Assembly (NCBI GenBank): GCA_034189725.1
Contig: JAXHUK010000026.1
Span: 1-40,435 of the forward strand
DNA from: JAXHUK01 sp034189725
GTDB taxonomy: Bacteria; Chloroflexota; Dehalococcoidia; SZUA-161
DNA length: 40,435 nucleotides
Reading direction: 5' to 3'
Of the stretch, positions 1-7,952 are shown in pieces (the stretch's first letter is position 1; each line of letters opens with the position of its first letter). Made by a program: the position numbers and the translations under genes. Below the pieces are notes generated by a model, which searched no databases, was not told where the DNA came from, and saw only the letters and a program-made list of their open reading frames with translations.

Positions 1-1
1 T

Positions 2-181
2 GCCCTGAATGTAAACAACGACCTCAAGCCCTTCTCCTACATTCACGCCTGTGGTATCGAGGATAAGGGAGTAACGTCTATGCGGCAGTTGTTGGGGCAT
101 GAAGTAGATCGTGAAGATGTGATACGCAGTATGATCGATCATTTTTCCCAGGTTTTCGATATGTCAATTATCGAGCAGTAG
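2..181 (+). CDS. lipB: Octanoyltransferase LipB, C-terminal end (partial)
   Basis: The window opens inside a reading frame that ends at the TAG at 179-181. The visible 59 residues begin ALNVNNDL and contain the HACGIEDKGVTS segment. In LipB this region has the G-F-A-L-N-V-N-T-D-L type motif and the catalytic cysteine of the CGI motif, which forms the acyl-enzyme when octanoate is moved from acyl carrier protein to the lipoyl domains of 2-oxoacid dehydrogenases and the glycine cleavage H protein. The lipoyl synthase gene follows after 22 bp, the usual lipB-lipA operon, which supports the call. The N-terminal part, with the catalytic lysine, lies outside the window. Confidence 0.88.
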   Translation, partial: ALNVNNDLKPFSYIHACGIEDKGVTSMRQLLGHEVDREDVIRSMIDHFSQVFDMSIIEQ

Positions 182-203
182 TCGCTCTATAACGAGGAGC
201 ATT

Positions 204-1133
204 GTGGTATCCAGAGAACATCCGTCATGGCTTACACAAAAAATCCCCGATTTCTCAGTTTTCCCAAGAATTAAGGGGTTGCTGGATACAGTGTCCTTGC
301 ATACTGTTTGTGAAGCCGCTCAATGCCCAAACCAGGGCGAATGTTTCGCCTGCGGAACTGCCACCCTGCTCATCATGGGGACTATCTGCACACGCAACTG
401 CACTTTTTGCGCCATCAGCAAAGGACACCCTTTACCATTGGACCCAAACGAACCACAGCATGTTAGCCGGGCAGTGACTTCATTGGGTCTGAAGCATGTT
501 GTTATCACGTCGGTTACGAGAGACGATCTGCCAGATTGTGGTGCCGGGCACTTTGCCAGAACAGTAGCTGCAATTCGACAGGGTAATCCTGGAGTAACCA
601 TAGAGGTTCTCATCCCCGACTTTCAAGGTAACGTGGGGTTGTTGAATATGGTTGTCGAAAGCTCCCCCGATGTTATCGGGCACAATGTAGAAACCGTGCC
701 CTCACTATATCCAGACGTACGCCCAAAAGCTGACTATGATCGCTCCCTCGCTATCCTGCGGGCAGTAAAGGCTAGGAATCAGAACATCGTGACTAAATCC
801 GGTTTTATGCTGGGGCTTGGCGAAAGACACGACCAGGTACTACCAGTGATGAAAGATCTGCGTTCAGCAGGGTGCGACTGCTTGACTATAGGGCACTACC
901 TTTCTCCTTCACCCCAGCATCACCGCGTGATGAGGTATATTACCCCTTCTGAATTTCAGGAGTATCGCCTTACAGGTGAAGAGATGGGGTTCGGTTTTGT
1001 AGCCTCAGCTCCTTTTGTACGCAGCTCATTCAAGGCTGAGGAGATGTATCGATCGATAGCTGCGAAGCAAAGAACAGATAGCAATAATTTCCGGGAATTC
1101 ACTGTTGATCAACTTTCAAGTCGAATGGGTTAA
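204..1133 (+). CDS. lipA: Lipoyl synthase LipA (radical SAM)
   Basis: LipA inserts two sulfur atoms into protein-bound octanoyl groups to make lipoyl cofactors. The 309-residue product has both iron-sulfur cluster motifs of the family: the N-terminal auxiliary cluster motif C36-x4-C41-x5-C47 (CEAAQCPNQGEC) and the radical SAM motif C62-x3-C66-x2-C69 (CTRNCTFC). The C-terminal RSSF sequence (after FV) corresponds to the family RSSY-type motif, whose first serine ligates the auxiliary cluster. Length is normal. The start is a GTG at 204 with GAGGAG a few bases upstream; a TTG-type start one frame over is not in the right frame. It lies 22 bp behind lipB and is probably co-transcribed with it. 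This endogenous octanoyl route implies lipoylated dehydrogenases or a glycine cleavage system in the host. Confidence 0.95.
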   Translation: MVSREHPSWLTQKIPDFSVFPRIKGLLDTVSLHTVCEAAQCPNQGECFACGTATLLIMGTICTRNCTFCAISKGHPLPLDPNEPQHVSRAVTSLGLKHVVITSVTRDDLPDCGAGHFARTVAAIRQGNPGVTIEVLIPDFQGNVGLLNMVVESSPDVIGHNVETVPSLYPDVRPKADYDRSLAILRAVKARNQNIVTKSGFMLGLGERHDQVLPVMKDLRSAGCDCLTIGHYLSPSPQHHRVMRYITPSEFQEYRLTGEEMGFGFVASAPFVRSSFKAEEMYRSIAAKQRTDSNNFREFTVDQLSSRMG

Positions 1134-1154
1134 GGGGTAGCCTGTACTCATCAA

Positions 1155-2051
1155 ATGGTTGAACAGAATATGAATGAAGTCAGACAGATAATTCGAATTA
1201 CCCTTTGGGGACTGTTTCTCAACTTAGTCCTCGCAGCACTTAAAGTGGTCGTCGGGATTGTTGTGAGTTCCGCTGCACTTATCGCCGACGCCGTTCATTC
1301 TCTGTCCGACGTCTTCAGCGATATAGTTGTCCTGCTGGGTGTCCGTCTCTCATCACGGCCTCCTGATAAAACCCATGCCTACGGTCACGGAAGATATGAA
1401 ACCATGGCGGCTTCTGTCATCGGAGTGATGCTCATAGGAGCAGGTCTCTTCTTTATCTGGGATGCGTCGTATTCCCTCTACCGGGGTGAAGTCAATATTC
1501 CGGGGTATCCCGTAATCATAGTAGCTCTCATTTCGATCCTGGCTAAAGAGGGGATCTATCAAGTTACCCAGAGAGTTGCCCGCCGTACCAAGAGTTCGGT
1601 TCTCTGCATCAACGCCTGGCATCATCGTTCCGATGCCCTTTCATCGGTGGCCGTGCTCATTGGGGCAATCACTGGATTATTCGGATGGGGCCACGGTGAC
1701 CAGTCAGCAACCATCGCCGTTGGTATACTGATAATCATAGTAGGAATCAACGCCCTCAGGAATACCTTCACCGAGCTAAGCGAAGCATCTATTCCCACTG
1801 ACGAACAGGATGTGATAGTCGAGGCAATTCAAAGCGTGCCCGGGGTCAGAAGCTGGCACTATCTGCGCACCCGACTGGTGGGACGCGAGATATTCATGGA
1901 CGTCCACGTGCAGGTAGATGCCAGGCTCTCCGTGGCTGAAGGACACGCAATCTGCCACGCCGTCGAAAACGCCATCGTGGGAGCTACAGACCGTTCTATT
2001 AATATAGTTGTTCACTGTGAGCCGGAGTCGGATTCCCCTGAAACGAACTAA
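1155..2051 (+). CDS. Cation diffusion facilitator (CDF) metal exporter
   Basis: A 298-residue CDF-family protein, which exports divalent metals such as zinc, iron, manganese or cobalt in exchange for protons. Several hydrophobic segments lie between residues 13 and 205, followed by a cytoplasmic C-terminal domain of about 85 residues (VPGVRSWHYLRTRLVGREIFMD onwards begins it). Metal-site residues are visible: D45, H48, D52 and D56 in the TM2 region (DAVHSLSDVFSD), the HAYGHGRYE loop, and H156/D160 in the TM5 region (HHRSD). The family second start choice is the Met at residue 6, which cannot be excluded because neither has a clear ribosome site. It begins 21 bp after lipA, so it may sit in the same transcript, though a functional link with lipoate is not expected. 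Substrate metal cannot be read from the sequence. Confidence 0.92.
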   Translation: MVEQNMNEVRQIIRITLWGLFLNLVLAALKVVVGIVVSSAALIADAVHSLSDVFSDIVVLLGVRLSSRPPDKTHAYGHGRYETMAASVIGVMLIGAGLFFIWDASYSLYRGEVNIPGYPVIIVALISILAKEGIYQVTQRVARRTKSSVLCINAWHHRSDALSSVAVLIGAITGLFGWGHGDQSATIAVGILIIIVGINALRNTFTELSEASIPTDEQDVIVEAIQSVPGVRSWHYLRTRLVGREIFMDVHVQVDARLSVAEGHAICHAVENAIVGATDRSINIVVHCEPESDSPETN

Positions 2052-2351
2052 GCGTAATCTGGTTGAGAATAACGCCCAGTAATTAAAAGGCGAACTCAGC
2101 GCACAAGAGTTTATCGACAATCAAAGGTGCTCAGTGGTAGAATAGCTAGCAAGTTCAATGTGATTATCTTCTGAACTTCATCAATAGTAGGGATCAGGAG
2201 CAGTAGCTATCAAATATGCCATCATTCATCAGACACCACAATGTAATACCTTTCTGAGGTACAACAGGAAAAGGCCTCTTTCAGTTACCGTACATGAACA
2301 AAACGTTGTTAATCGGAAATCTAAGTTTGTAAGGTAAACAGGGGAGGACAT
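2052..2351. other. Intergenic stretch, possible promoter
   Basis: About 300 bp without a credible gene. A weak promoter-like pair, TCGACA at 2114-2119 and TAGAAT at 2138-2143 with an 18-bp spacer, points rightwards and could drive the following remnant and toxin-antitoxin genes. No hairpin terminator or repeat was seen. Confidence 0.3.
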
Positions 2352-2432
2352 TTGGCTAACTATAACAATCGCTCGCTATTCAGCGAATACTACCTGGAGC
2401 AACTGGTGGGCGAAGATTCGCATTGGAGGTGA
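2352..2432 (+). pseudogene. N-terminal remnant of an Eco57I-like restriction-modification protein
   Basis: A 26-codon frame starts at TTG 2352 behind an excellent ribosome site (GGGGAGGA, 2341-2348) and ends at TGA 2430-2432. The peptide contains NRSLFSEYYLEQLV, which resembles the extreme N-terminus (LFSDYYLEERLP type) of large Eco57I-like type IIG/methylase proteins. The frame stops almost at once and its stop codon lies in the ribosome site of the next gene. A matching C-terminal-looking fragment is found at 3114-3197 on the other side of the toxin-antitoxin genes. The family assignment is from memory of the family ends; a short leader peptide is the alternative. Confidence 0.4.
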
Positions 2433-2438
2433 GAAGAA

Positions 2439-2678
2439 ATGAGATACCAGGACCGAATTGCCATAGACCCTGAGATCATGCACGGCAAGCCAGTTATCAA
2501 GGGCACCCGAATTCCCGTCTATATCGTGCTCAACCTTCTGGCAGGCGGACTTACGTCAGAAGAGGTGCTGGGAGAATACCCTGACCTCGCCAATGAGGAT
2601 ATCCTCGCGTGCCTGGAGTATGCTGCCGAACTAGCACAGGAAGAGGTGGGAATCCTTGAAGCAGAAGGAATTAGATGA
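2439..2678 (+). CDS. DUF433-family antitoxin-like protein
   Basis: A 79-residue protein of the DUF433 family, with the typical opening (DRIAIDPEIMHGKPVIKGTRIPV) and a helix-turn-helix-like middle section (SEEVLGEYPDLANEDILACLEYA). DUF433 proteins are commonly found in front of DUF5615 or PIN-like proteins and are regarded as antitoxins that bind DNA and neutralise the partner. Here the stop codon overlaps the start of the DUF5615 gene by four bases (ATGA), the usual toxin-antitoxin arrangement. GGAGGTGAG sits just before the ATG. It sits between two apparent restriction-modification remnants, so the pair may be an insertion or the survivor of a larger defence locus. Confidence 0.85.
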   Translation: MRYQDRIAIDPEIMHGKPVIKGTRIPVYIVLNLLAGGLTSEEVLGEYPDLANEDILACLEYAAELAQEEVGILEAEGIR

Positions 2679-3058
2679 GCCTTAAGCTCCTGCTCGATGA
2701 AAATCTACCTCCCCGGGTTGCTACTGAGTTGCGCCAACAAGGTTACGATGTCATGCACCTGAGAGATATGGGCATGAAAGGATGCAAAGATTCGGAGTTG
2801 ATAGCCTTTGCTCGAAAAAACGAGCGTTGTCTGGTCCCCTTAGATGCTGACTTTGCTGACCTTCGTCACTTTCCATTGGGCAGCCATACCGGTATTATTC
2901 GATTAAGGATTAGGTTCGCACATTCAAACATCGTTGTTGGCGCTCTGCGCTCCTTGCTGCCGAAACTTGACCATGTTCCTATGAAAGAAGGTGCTTTAGT
3001 GGTGAGCGATGGCAAGCGGTATCGGGTCAAACTTCCAAAAGAGTTACAACAAGAATGA
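2675..3058 (+). CDS. DUF5615-family PIN-like toxin
   Basis: A 127-residue protein of the DUF5615 (PIN-like) family. The N-terminus MSLKLLLDENLPP carries the conserved acidic D-E pair; further acidic residues occur in KGCKDSEL and in VPLDADF, the pattern of a PIN-like metal site expected to cut RNA. Length is normal. The start overlaps the DUF433 stop by four bases, so translation is probably coupled and the DUF433 protein is the expected antitoxin. Toxicity and RNA target are inferred from family and arrangement, not shown by the sequence. Confidence 0.82.
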   Translation: MSLKLLLDENLPPRVATELRQQGYDVMHLRDMGMKGCKDSELIAFARKNERCLVPLDADFADLRHFPLGSHTGIIRLRIRFAHSNIVVGALRSLLPKLDHVPMKEGALVVSDGKRYRVKLPKELQQE

Positions 3059-3197
3059 ATATCAGGGAAATCTTCAGCGAATTGCTTGACTTCATAGATA
3101 CCCATCTACCCCGAAAGCCAAACTCATCGACCAAATAGTCTACAAGCTCTACGGATTGACTGAGGATGAGATAGCGGTGGTGGAGGGTAGGGCTTAG
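3055..3197 (+). pseudogene. C-terminal remnant of a restriction-modification protein, frameshifted
   Basis: Directly after the toxin gene an ATG at 3055 opens a short frame (MNIREIFSELLDFIDTHLPRK) that would end early, while the next frame from about 3114 reads KAKLIDQIVYKLYGLTEDEI and stops at TAG 3195-3197. The I-D-x-I/L-V-Y-x-L-Y-G-L-T-E-E-E-I sentence is a recurrent C-terminal signature of Eco57I-like type IIG and related restriction-modification proteins. The change of frame and lack of a body indicate a decayed gene. With the fragment at 2352-2432 it brackets the toxin-antitoxin pair. Confidence 0.45.
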
Positions 3198-3237
3198 TAC
3201 ATTCCCCTAGATGCTCAAAATGGTAATCGTCACCGGA

Positions 3238-4032
3238 CTACTCCTGATTCTGGAATGACCTCACCGCCAGAACTCCCATGACGAGGCCAAACAGAGCGAT
3301 CACCACCACATCGAGGATGATCGGCATGCGATAGCCAAAGAGGTGTATGCCAAACATGGCTGATTCCTGTGACCCCAGAATCACCTGACGCATGGAATCA
3401 ATCCCGTAGGAGACAGGATTGACTTTAACTGCCGAACCCAGCCATGCCGGCAACGCTTGCGGGGGAAACATCGCCGGAGAGAGGAAAAGCAAGGGGAACA
3501 GGAGCAACTGCGCGACCAGTTGAAATGCCTCCATGGTCTTTATCCGCGAGGCGATAAGGAGCCCCATCATATTGAGGGACAATGCCATGATAAACATCAG
3601 TATGATGAGCAGGAGCACATCGATGAGAGAAGGGCTGACATTGGCAAAAGGGATAAATATCAGCATCACCATACCCTGGATGGTGGCAATCGTCGCACCC
3701 CCCAGAGCTTTACCAATAGCTACCGAGGTACGATTGACCGGAGCAACCAGAACCTCTTTGAGAAAGCCGAACTCCCTGTCCCAGACAATGGAGACCCCCA
3801 TCATGATGGAGTTGAACAGCACCACCATGCCGATGATGCCCGGGTACATGAACTGGATGTAGTCGAAGCCTTCGTCGCCGAAACCGCCCATCATACTGGA
3901 TGCGATCCCGGTACCGAACACGACCAGGAAGAGGAAGGGCATAATAAAACTGGTAATCAGCCGGGTCCTGTCCCGCCAGAAGCGGAGCAGGTCGCGATAC
4001 CAGATAATGTAGACCGCTCTAAGATCGTTCAA
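3238..4032 (-). CDS. ABC-2 type exporter permease (DrrB-like)
   Basis: A 264-residue membrane protein with about six hydrophobic segments and the ABC-2 permease layout: a cytoplasmic start (YIIWYRDLLRFWRDRTRLI), a central conserved glycine-rich region, and the late FLSPAMFPPQALPAWL...NPVSYGIDSMRQ segment typical of DrrB/NodJ-type exporters of drugs or lipids. Its start overlaps the end of the ATPase gene by four bases (4029-4032), so the two are translated together and form one transporter. The substrate cannot be inferred. Nothing nearby suggests an antibiotic biosynthetic cluster. Confidence 0.9.
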   Translation of the reverse strand: MNDLRAVYIIWYRDLLRFWRDRTRLITSFIMPFLFLVVFGTGIASSMMGGFGDEGFDYIQFMYPGIIGMVVLFNSIMMGVSIVWDREFGFLKEVLVAPVNRTSVAIGKALGGATIATIQGMVMLIFIPFANVSPSLIDVLLLIILMFIMALSLNMMGLLIASRIKTMEAFQLVAQLLLFPLLFLSPAMFPPQALPAWLGSAVKVNPVSYGIDSMRQVILGSQESAMFGIHLFGYRMPIILDVVVIALFGLVMGVLAVRSFQNQE

Positions 4033-5024
4033 TGGAACTTACCATCCCTGCCTCTGGCCTGACGCACCGCCCATTGCATCCGCATCGCTGCCTCCCCACC
4101 TTCTCCCTCACGTATCTCATGCCCGGTGAGCTTTACGAATACATCATCAAGCGTCGGTCGGCGCAAACTTATGCTCTGTAGCCCGCTCTCAAAGTCCTTG
4201 ACCAGAACCGGGATGAACTCTTCTCCGTTTCTCACTTCGAAAAAGACACCCTCGCTATCTCGCTGAGCTTCGATATTGTACTTCCGGCGAATTTCCATCA
4301 GTGCCGATTCGGCGTTGTCCGTCTTCACGGTAACGATATCCCCACCAACCATCGACTTCAAGGCTTCCGGGGTATTCAGAGCAACTATCTTACCATGGTC
4401 GATGATGGCGATCCGATCAGCAACGTTAGCCTCATCCATGTAATGTGTCGTGAGGAAAATGGTGATATTCTCCCGCCTCCTGAGTTCGAGGATGTGCTCC
4501 CAGATATGGTTACGTGTCTGGGGATCGAGACCGATAGTAGGCTCATCGAGGAAGAGCACCTTGGGATAGTGCAACAGACCGCGGGCGATCTCCAGGCGGC
4601 GCCTCATCCCCCCGGAGTAGTTCTGCACCGTATCCTTGCGCCGCTCCCAGAGGTCCACCATCTTCAGTATCTGCTCGATGCGGTTCTTGCTCACATCCCG
4701 TGGGATGCTGTAGACACCGGCGTGAAACTCGAGGTTCTGTAACGCGGAGAGCTTGATATCGAGGCTGGGGTCCTGGAAGACCAGGCCCAGGGACTTCCGC
4801 ACCTGTGTTCGCTGGCGCACCACATCGAATCCATTGAGGATCGCTGTCCCGAAGGTCGGCCTCATCAGGGTACAAAGGATATTGATCGTGGTCGTCTTCC
4901 CCGCTCCGTTGGGACCGAGGAAGCCGAAAATCTCGCCTTCTACGACTTCAAAGCTGACATCATCCACCGCCACCAGGTCGCCGAATCTCTTTGTGAGGTG
5001 TTTCACCTCGATAATATTGTTCAA
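4029..5024 (-). CDS. ABC transporter ATP-binding protein (DrrA-like)
   Basis: A 331-residue ATPase with one nucleotide-binding domain: Walker A GPNGAGKT at about residues 38-45, the Q-loop, signature YSGGMRRRLEIA, Walker B VLFLDEPTIGLD and the H-loop TTHYMDEA. A C-terminal extension of about 100 residues contains LRRPTLDDVFVKLTGHEIRE, the feature of the DrrA/CcmA daunorubicin-resistance-type ATPases. It powers the permease encoded immediately downstream. No regulator is attached to the two-gene unit; the nearest upstream gene ends about 200 bp away behind an intergenic repeat. Confidence 0.93.
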   Translation of the reverse strand: MNNIIEVKHLTKRFGDLVAVDDVSFEVVEGEIFGFLGPNGAGKTTTINILCTLMRPTFGTAILNGFDVVRQRTQVRKSLGLVFQDPSLDIKLSALQNLEFHAGVYSIPRDVSKNRIEQILKMVDLWERRKDTVQNYSGGMRRRLEIARGLLHYPKVLFLDEPTIGLDPQTRNHIWEHILELRRRENITIFLTTHYMDEANVADRIAIIDHGKIVALNTPEALKSMVGGDIVTVKTDNAESALMEIRRKYNIEAQRDSEGVFFEVRNGEEFIPVLVKDFESGLQSISLRRPTLDDVFVKLTGHEIREGEGGEAAMRMQWAVRQARGRDGKFH

Positions 5025-5049
5025 TCTTTATTCCGAAAATTACATTGTT

Positions 5050-5158
5050 TCATTGCGAGCGTAGCGAAGCGATCTCACTCCCCCCGCCACCGAGATTGCT
5101 TCGTCTCTCCGCTCCTCGCAAAGACAGTAATGAATCCCTGTTTTCATCCTTCGTGGTG
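5050..5158. repeat. Palindromic intergenic repeat with a tail copied elsewhere
   Basis: The left arm CATTGCGAGCGTAGCGAAGC and the right arm ending in GCTCCTCGCAAAG can fold on each other around GATCTC/GAGATTGC, giving a long imperfect palindrome at 5050-5133. The right arm and its tail (5095-5158, 64 bp) recur at 7680-7743 with only three mismatches. Such elements have the form of a small non-coding, MITE- or REP-like repeat between genes. No protein is encoded. Confidence 0.7.
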
Positions 5159-5223
5159 CCATTAGCTGGCATGGGAGTTTTCCTTATTCTGAAGAATACT
5201 TACAGGTATATTGTACTTCATTA

Positions 5224-6642
5224 TCAGATTATAGGCAAAGAGAACGAGAACGTGCTCCCCTTGCCCATCTCACTCTCAACCCAGATGCTGCCTCCGTGGA
5301 GCTCGACCATCTGTTTAGCGATGGCAAGTCCCAATCCGGCACCACCCTTTTCACGCGGCCGGGCATCATCAACCCGATACAAGCGATCAAATACATGCGG
5401 CAAGTGTTCCTTAGCTATGCCTTCGCCGGTATCGGCAACAGATACCAGTATGTGACCCGCATCAACCGGGTAGCCATCTCTACCAGGCGCAGTGGTCACG
5501 GTAACCACGACACTGCCACCCGAAGGGGTATGGCTCAGCGCATTGTCAAGAAGATTGGCGACAACCTGCTCGATTCGCCTGCTATCTACCATAACCGAAG
5601 GTATCCCCCCGGTTATGTCCGTCGTAAGGCCGATGCCCTTCTCCCGTGCCATAACCTCAGCCTGTGAAACCCGCCGCTGTATCAGTTTTGCCGTATCTAC
5701 GGATTCAACCTCCAGCTTCAATTGACCTGATTCGGCAAGTGCCAGGTCACGCAGGTCAGCCACCAGCCGGGTGAGCAGCGCTGTTTCCTCTTTGATCGAT
5801 TTGAGATTATCCTGATCTGGCTCGTATACCCCATCGAGCATAGCGTTCACAGTTCCCTCAATAATTGATAGCGGCGTGCGCAGCTCATGGGCGATGTCGG
5901 CAAAGAGCCGCTGACGGGCCTGCTCGCTGCTATCGAGACTCGCTGCCATGGAGTTGAATGACTCGGCCAGGTCACCAAACTCATCCTGCGATTCGACTCT
6001 TACCCTGTAAGCCAGGTCACCACTGGCAATACGGGCTGCTCCGTTCTTCAGACCCTGGATCGGCCTGGTAAACTGTCGTGTCAATAACAATCCCAGCACA
6101 ATAGCCACGAAAACCGCCACCACGCCGGCTATCAACAACGACCTATTCACACGTTCAAGCAGTTCCTGTTCCTGCACATCTTGAAAGAATAATGGGGTCT
6201 GAGGTGAAACAGGGCCACCCATCATAGGGCCACGCCCGCGCATCATAGATGAAGACAAGAGGTAGAATTCACCCACCTCATCGCCGGAGACGAAGATGTC
6301 ACGTGTTGATGCCGATAATCCCACTCTTCCGGTAGTCAAGCCCAACCACTGCAAATCCGTATCGCCGACAACAACACCGGAGCTATCCGCTAACACCAGT
6401 CGCTCACCACGCATCATAACGAGGCCATCAAGCAGGTTCTGCACTCCCGTCCAGCTGCCATTATTCTCGTAGAACCAGCCAAGCCCCTCTTCGATTTGAT
6501 CTATATAGTTTCTTCTGCTTTCGAGAACGTAGCTGCTGAATTCACGCGCAGCCCCACGGTTCGTCAGGTATGCCGTGAGACCCACAGAGATAACCACAAC
6601 CGCAAGAAAGGCAAGGGCCAGCTTCCAGCGCAAGCTACGCAT
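5224..6642 (-). CDS. Sensor histidine kinase with HAMP domain (BaeS-like)
   Basis: A 472-residue membrane kinase. From the chosen start it has TM1 at about residues 8-26, an external sensor loop of about 140 residues with a methionine/glycine-rich MMRGRGPMMGG stretch, TM2 at about 168-188, a HAMP linker, HisKA with the phosphoacceptor H252 (FADIAHELRTPL), and an ATPase domain with N box NLLDNALSH, G1 box DTGEGI and G2 box GGAGLGLAIA. ATG 6642 is preferred over an upstream in-frame Met because GGGGGAGA lies at the right distance. The start overlaps the end of the response-regulator gene (ATGCGTAG), so the pair is co-translated. The Met-rich sensor loop might hint at metal or redox sensing, but this is speculative. 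Confidence 0.93.
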   Translation of the reverse strand: MRSLRWKLALAFLAVVVISVGLTAYLTNRGAAREFSSYVLESRRNYIDQIEEGLGWFYENNGSWTGVQNLLDGLVMMRGERLVLADSSGVVVGDTDLQWLGLTTGRVGLSASTRDIFVSGDEVGEFYLLSSSMMRGRGPMMGGPVSPQTPLFFQDVQEQELLERVNRSLLIAGVVAVFVAIVLGLLLTRQFTRPIQGLKNGAARIASGDLAYRVRVESQDEFGDLAESFNSMAASLDSSEQARQRLFADIAHELRTPLSIIEGTVNAMLDGVYEPDQDNLKSIKEETALLTRLVADLRDLALAESGQLKLEVESVDTAKLIQRRVSQAEVMAREKGIGLTTDITGGIPSVMVDSRRIEQVVANLLDNALSHTPSGGSVVVTVTTAPGRDGYPVDAGHILVSVADTGEGIAKEHLPHVFDRLYRVDDARPREKGGAGLGLAIAKQMVELHGGSIWVESEMGKGSTFSFSLPII

Positions 6643-7330
6643 CGGTATCTCCCCCAAGTTTGTAGCCAACTCCCCGTACCGTTAGTACATACCTCGGCCG
6701 ATCGGGATCGGGCTCCACCTTCTTGCGCAGATTCTTTATGTGGCTATCTATCGTACGCTCATAGCCCTCATAGGCATCACCAAGAACTCGATCCAGCAAT
6801 TGGAGGCGACTGAATACACGACCCGGAGCCTCAGCCAAGACCTTAAGAAGCTCGAATTCAGTAGGAGTGAGTTCAATGAGCTCATTGCCACGCCTCACCT
6901 CATGCCGCTCCAGATCGATACTCAATTCGGCGAACTCGACAATCTTTCGTTTTTCGGATGTGCCCTCTACACGGCGCAGGACTGCCCTCACCCGCGAGAG
7001 CAGCTCTTTGGGATTGAACGGCTTGGTAACGTAATCATCCGCCCCCAGTTCGAGGCCAACTATTTTGTCCGTATCCTCATCGCGAGCCGTCAGCATGATT
7101 ATCGGCACCTTGGATTCCGCGCGAAGCGTGCGACATACGTCCCAACCTGAGACCTCGGGGAGCATGAGATCGAGAATGATAAGGTCAGGTGATTGGCTCC
7201 GAGCCATGGTAAGTGCTTCCCTTCCATCGTAGGCAACGACGACCTTGTAGCCATCCTTTTCCAGATACGCCTTCACGATATCAACGATCTTCTTTTCATC
7301 ATCAACGACAAGTACCTTATTTCGCGCCAT
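6635..7330 (-). CDS. OmpR-family response regulator
   Basis: A 231-residue regulator with a receiver domain (acidic D10-D11, phosphoacceptor D54 in LIILDLMLPE, T in MLTARDE, K in VTKPFNPKE) and a C-terminal winged helix of the OmpR/PhoB type (RRGNELIELTPTEFELLKVLAEAPGRVFSR ... RTIDSHIKNLRKK). It is the first gene of a two-gene unit with the sensor kinase, overlapping it by eight bases. Start ATG 7330 was chosen because the receiver domain begins there; a TTG nine codons upstream is possible. The neighbouring secreted-protein and MacAB units share a 27-bp promoter-proximal element and are plausible targets, by position only. Confidence 0.94.
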   Translation of the reverse strand: MARNKVLVVDDEKKIVDIVKAYLEKDGYKVVVAYDGREALTMARSQSPDLIILDLMLPEVSGWDVCRTLRAESKVPIIMLTARDEDTDKIVGLELGADDYVTKPFNPKELLSRVRAVLRRVEGTSEKRKIVEFAELSIDLERHEVRRGNELIELTPTEFELLKVLAEAPGRVFSRLQLLDRVLGDAYEGYERTIDSHIKNLRKKVEPDPDRPRYVLTVRGVGYKLGGDTDA

Positions 7331-7506
7331 GAGAAATCCAGTCCAATCTGCCTCCAATCATTCACTGGTGGGCAGTAGCCGTAGATATTTAGTCTGCACC
7401 AATTCTCGCTTCCCCAGGGATAATTGTCAAACAGTCACTACATTCCCGGAAAGCTTTTCGCTTTTTCAGACTCCTGGACTCCTGCTTTCGCAGGAGTGAC
7501 ATTACC

Positions 7507-7616
7507 ATGTCATTCTGAGGGAGCACTTCGGCTTCGCTCAGTGTAAATTCCGCGACCGAAGAATCTCCCCGTATTATAAGAGCAGAGATTCTTCGCCTGT
7601 AGCTCAGAATGACATA
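7507..7616. repeat. Inverted-repeat (MITE/REP-like) element
   Basis: The left end ATGTCATTCTGAG and the right end CTCAGAATGACAT are complementary, and an inner pair CGAAGAATCTC / GAGATTCTTCG is also complementary, so the 110-bp stretch folds into a long hairpin with an asymmetric left-arm insertion. This form is common in bacterial intergenic repeat families. It carries no gene. Confidence 0.7.
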
Positions 7617-7679
7617 GGGGTATGTGGTGGGTAGCCTGGAGCATCCACTCCAGCGTTATCGGATCCTTACGCATCCTGG

Positions 7680-7743
7680 ATTGCTTCGTCGCTCCGCTCC
7701 TCGCAAAGACAGTAATGAATCCCCGTTTTCATCCTCCGTGGTG
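7680..7743. repeat. 64-bp direct repeat, second copy
   Basis: Matches 5095-5158 at 61 of 64 positions (differences at repeat positions 12, 45 and 57). It includes the right arm of the palindrome at 5050-5133 plus about 35 bp of tail, but lacks the left arm, so it is a truncated copy. Both copies flank the sensor kinase/regulator pair in the same orientation. Confidence 0.8.
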
Positions 7744-7762
7744 TCGATGGCAAATCGGCGTG

Positions 7763-7790
7763 GACGATTCCTGCGAAAGCGGGAATCGTC
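7763..7790. repeat. Hairpin with GAAA loop
   Basis: GACGATTCC, then a T-G wobble pair and GC, closes over a GAAA tetraloop and pairs back to GGAATCGTC, a 12-pair stem. It has no U-tract. It resembles the common bacterial intergenic hairpin with a CTGCGAAAGC-type core and could act as a weak bidirectional terminator between converging units. Confidence 0.55.
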
Positions 7791-7952
7791 CAGTAATAAA
7801 TAGTGCGCTTGAACGCCAACCACCACATCCTCCTTTTAGTAAGCAAAGAGGCGGCCCCGAACGAGACGCCTCTTCTTTCTACCGCAGGAGCAGCACCCTG
7901 CTGAGACTGTCATTATGGAGAGCCACTCCTGCGGGTATCTTTCAGCCAGTAT

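Larger units (their letters stand above)
7379..7952. other. Intergenic region with several repeat elements, no gene
   Basis: About 570 bp between the two-component genes and the converging secreted-protein gene. It contains a hairpin ACTCCTGC-TTTC-GCAGGAGT (around 7480-7500), the inverted-repeat element 7507-7616, a second copy of the 64-bp repeat (7680-7743) and a GAAA-loop hairpin (7763-7790). Short frames in it have no protein-like features. Confidence 0.7.

Noticed and set aside
3457..4062. Long plus-strand frame of 201 codons
   Set aside because: It lies opposite the ABC permease gene, is rich in His/Glu/Gln from reversed hydrophobic codons and has no family features; it is a shadow frame.
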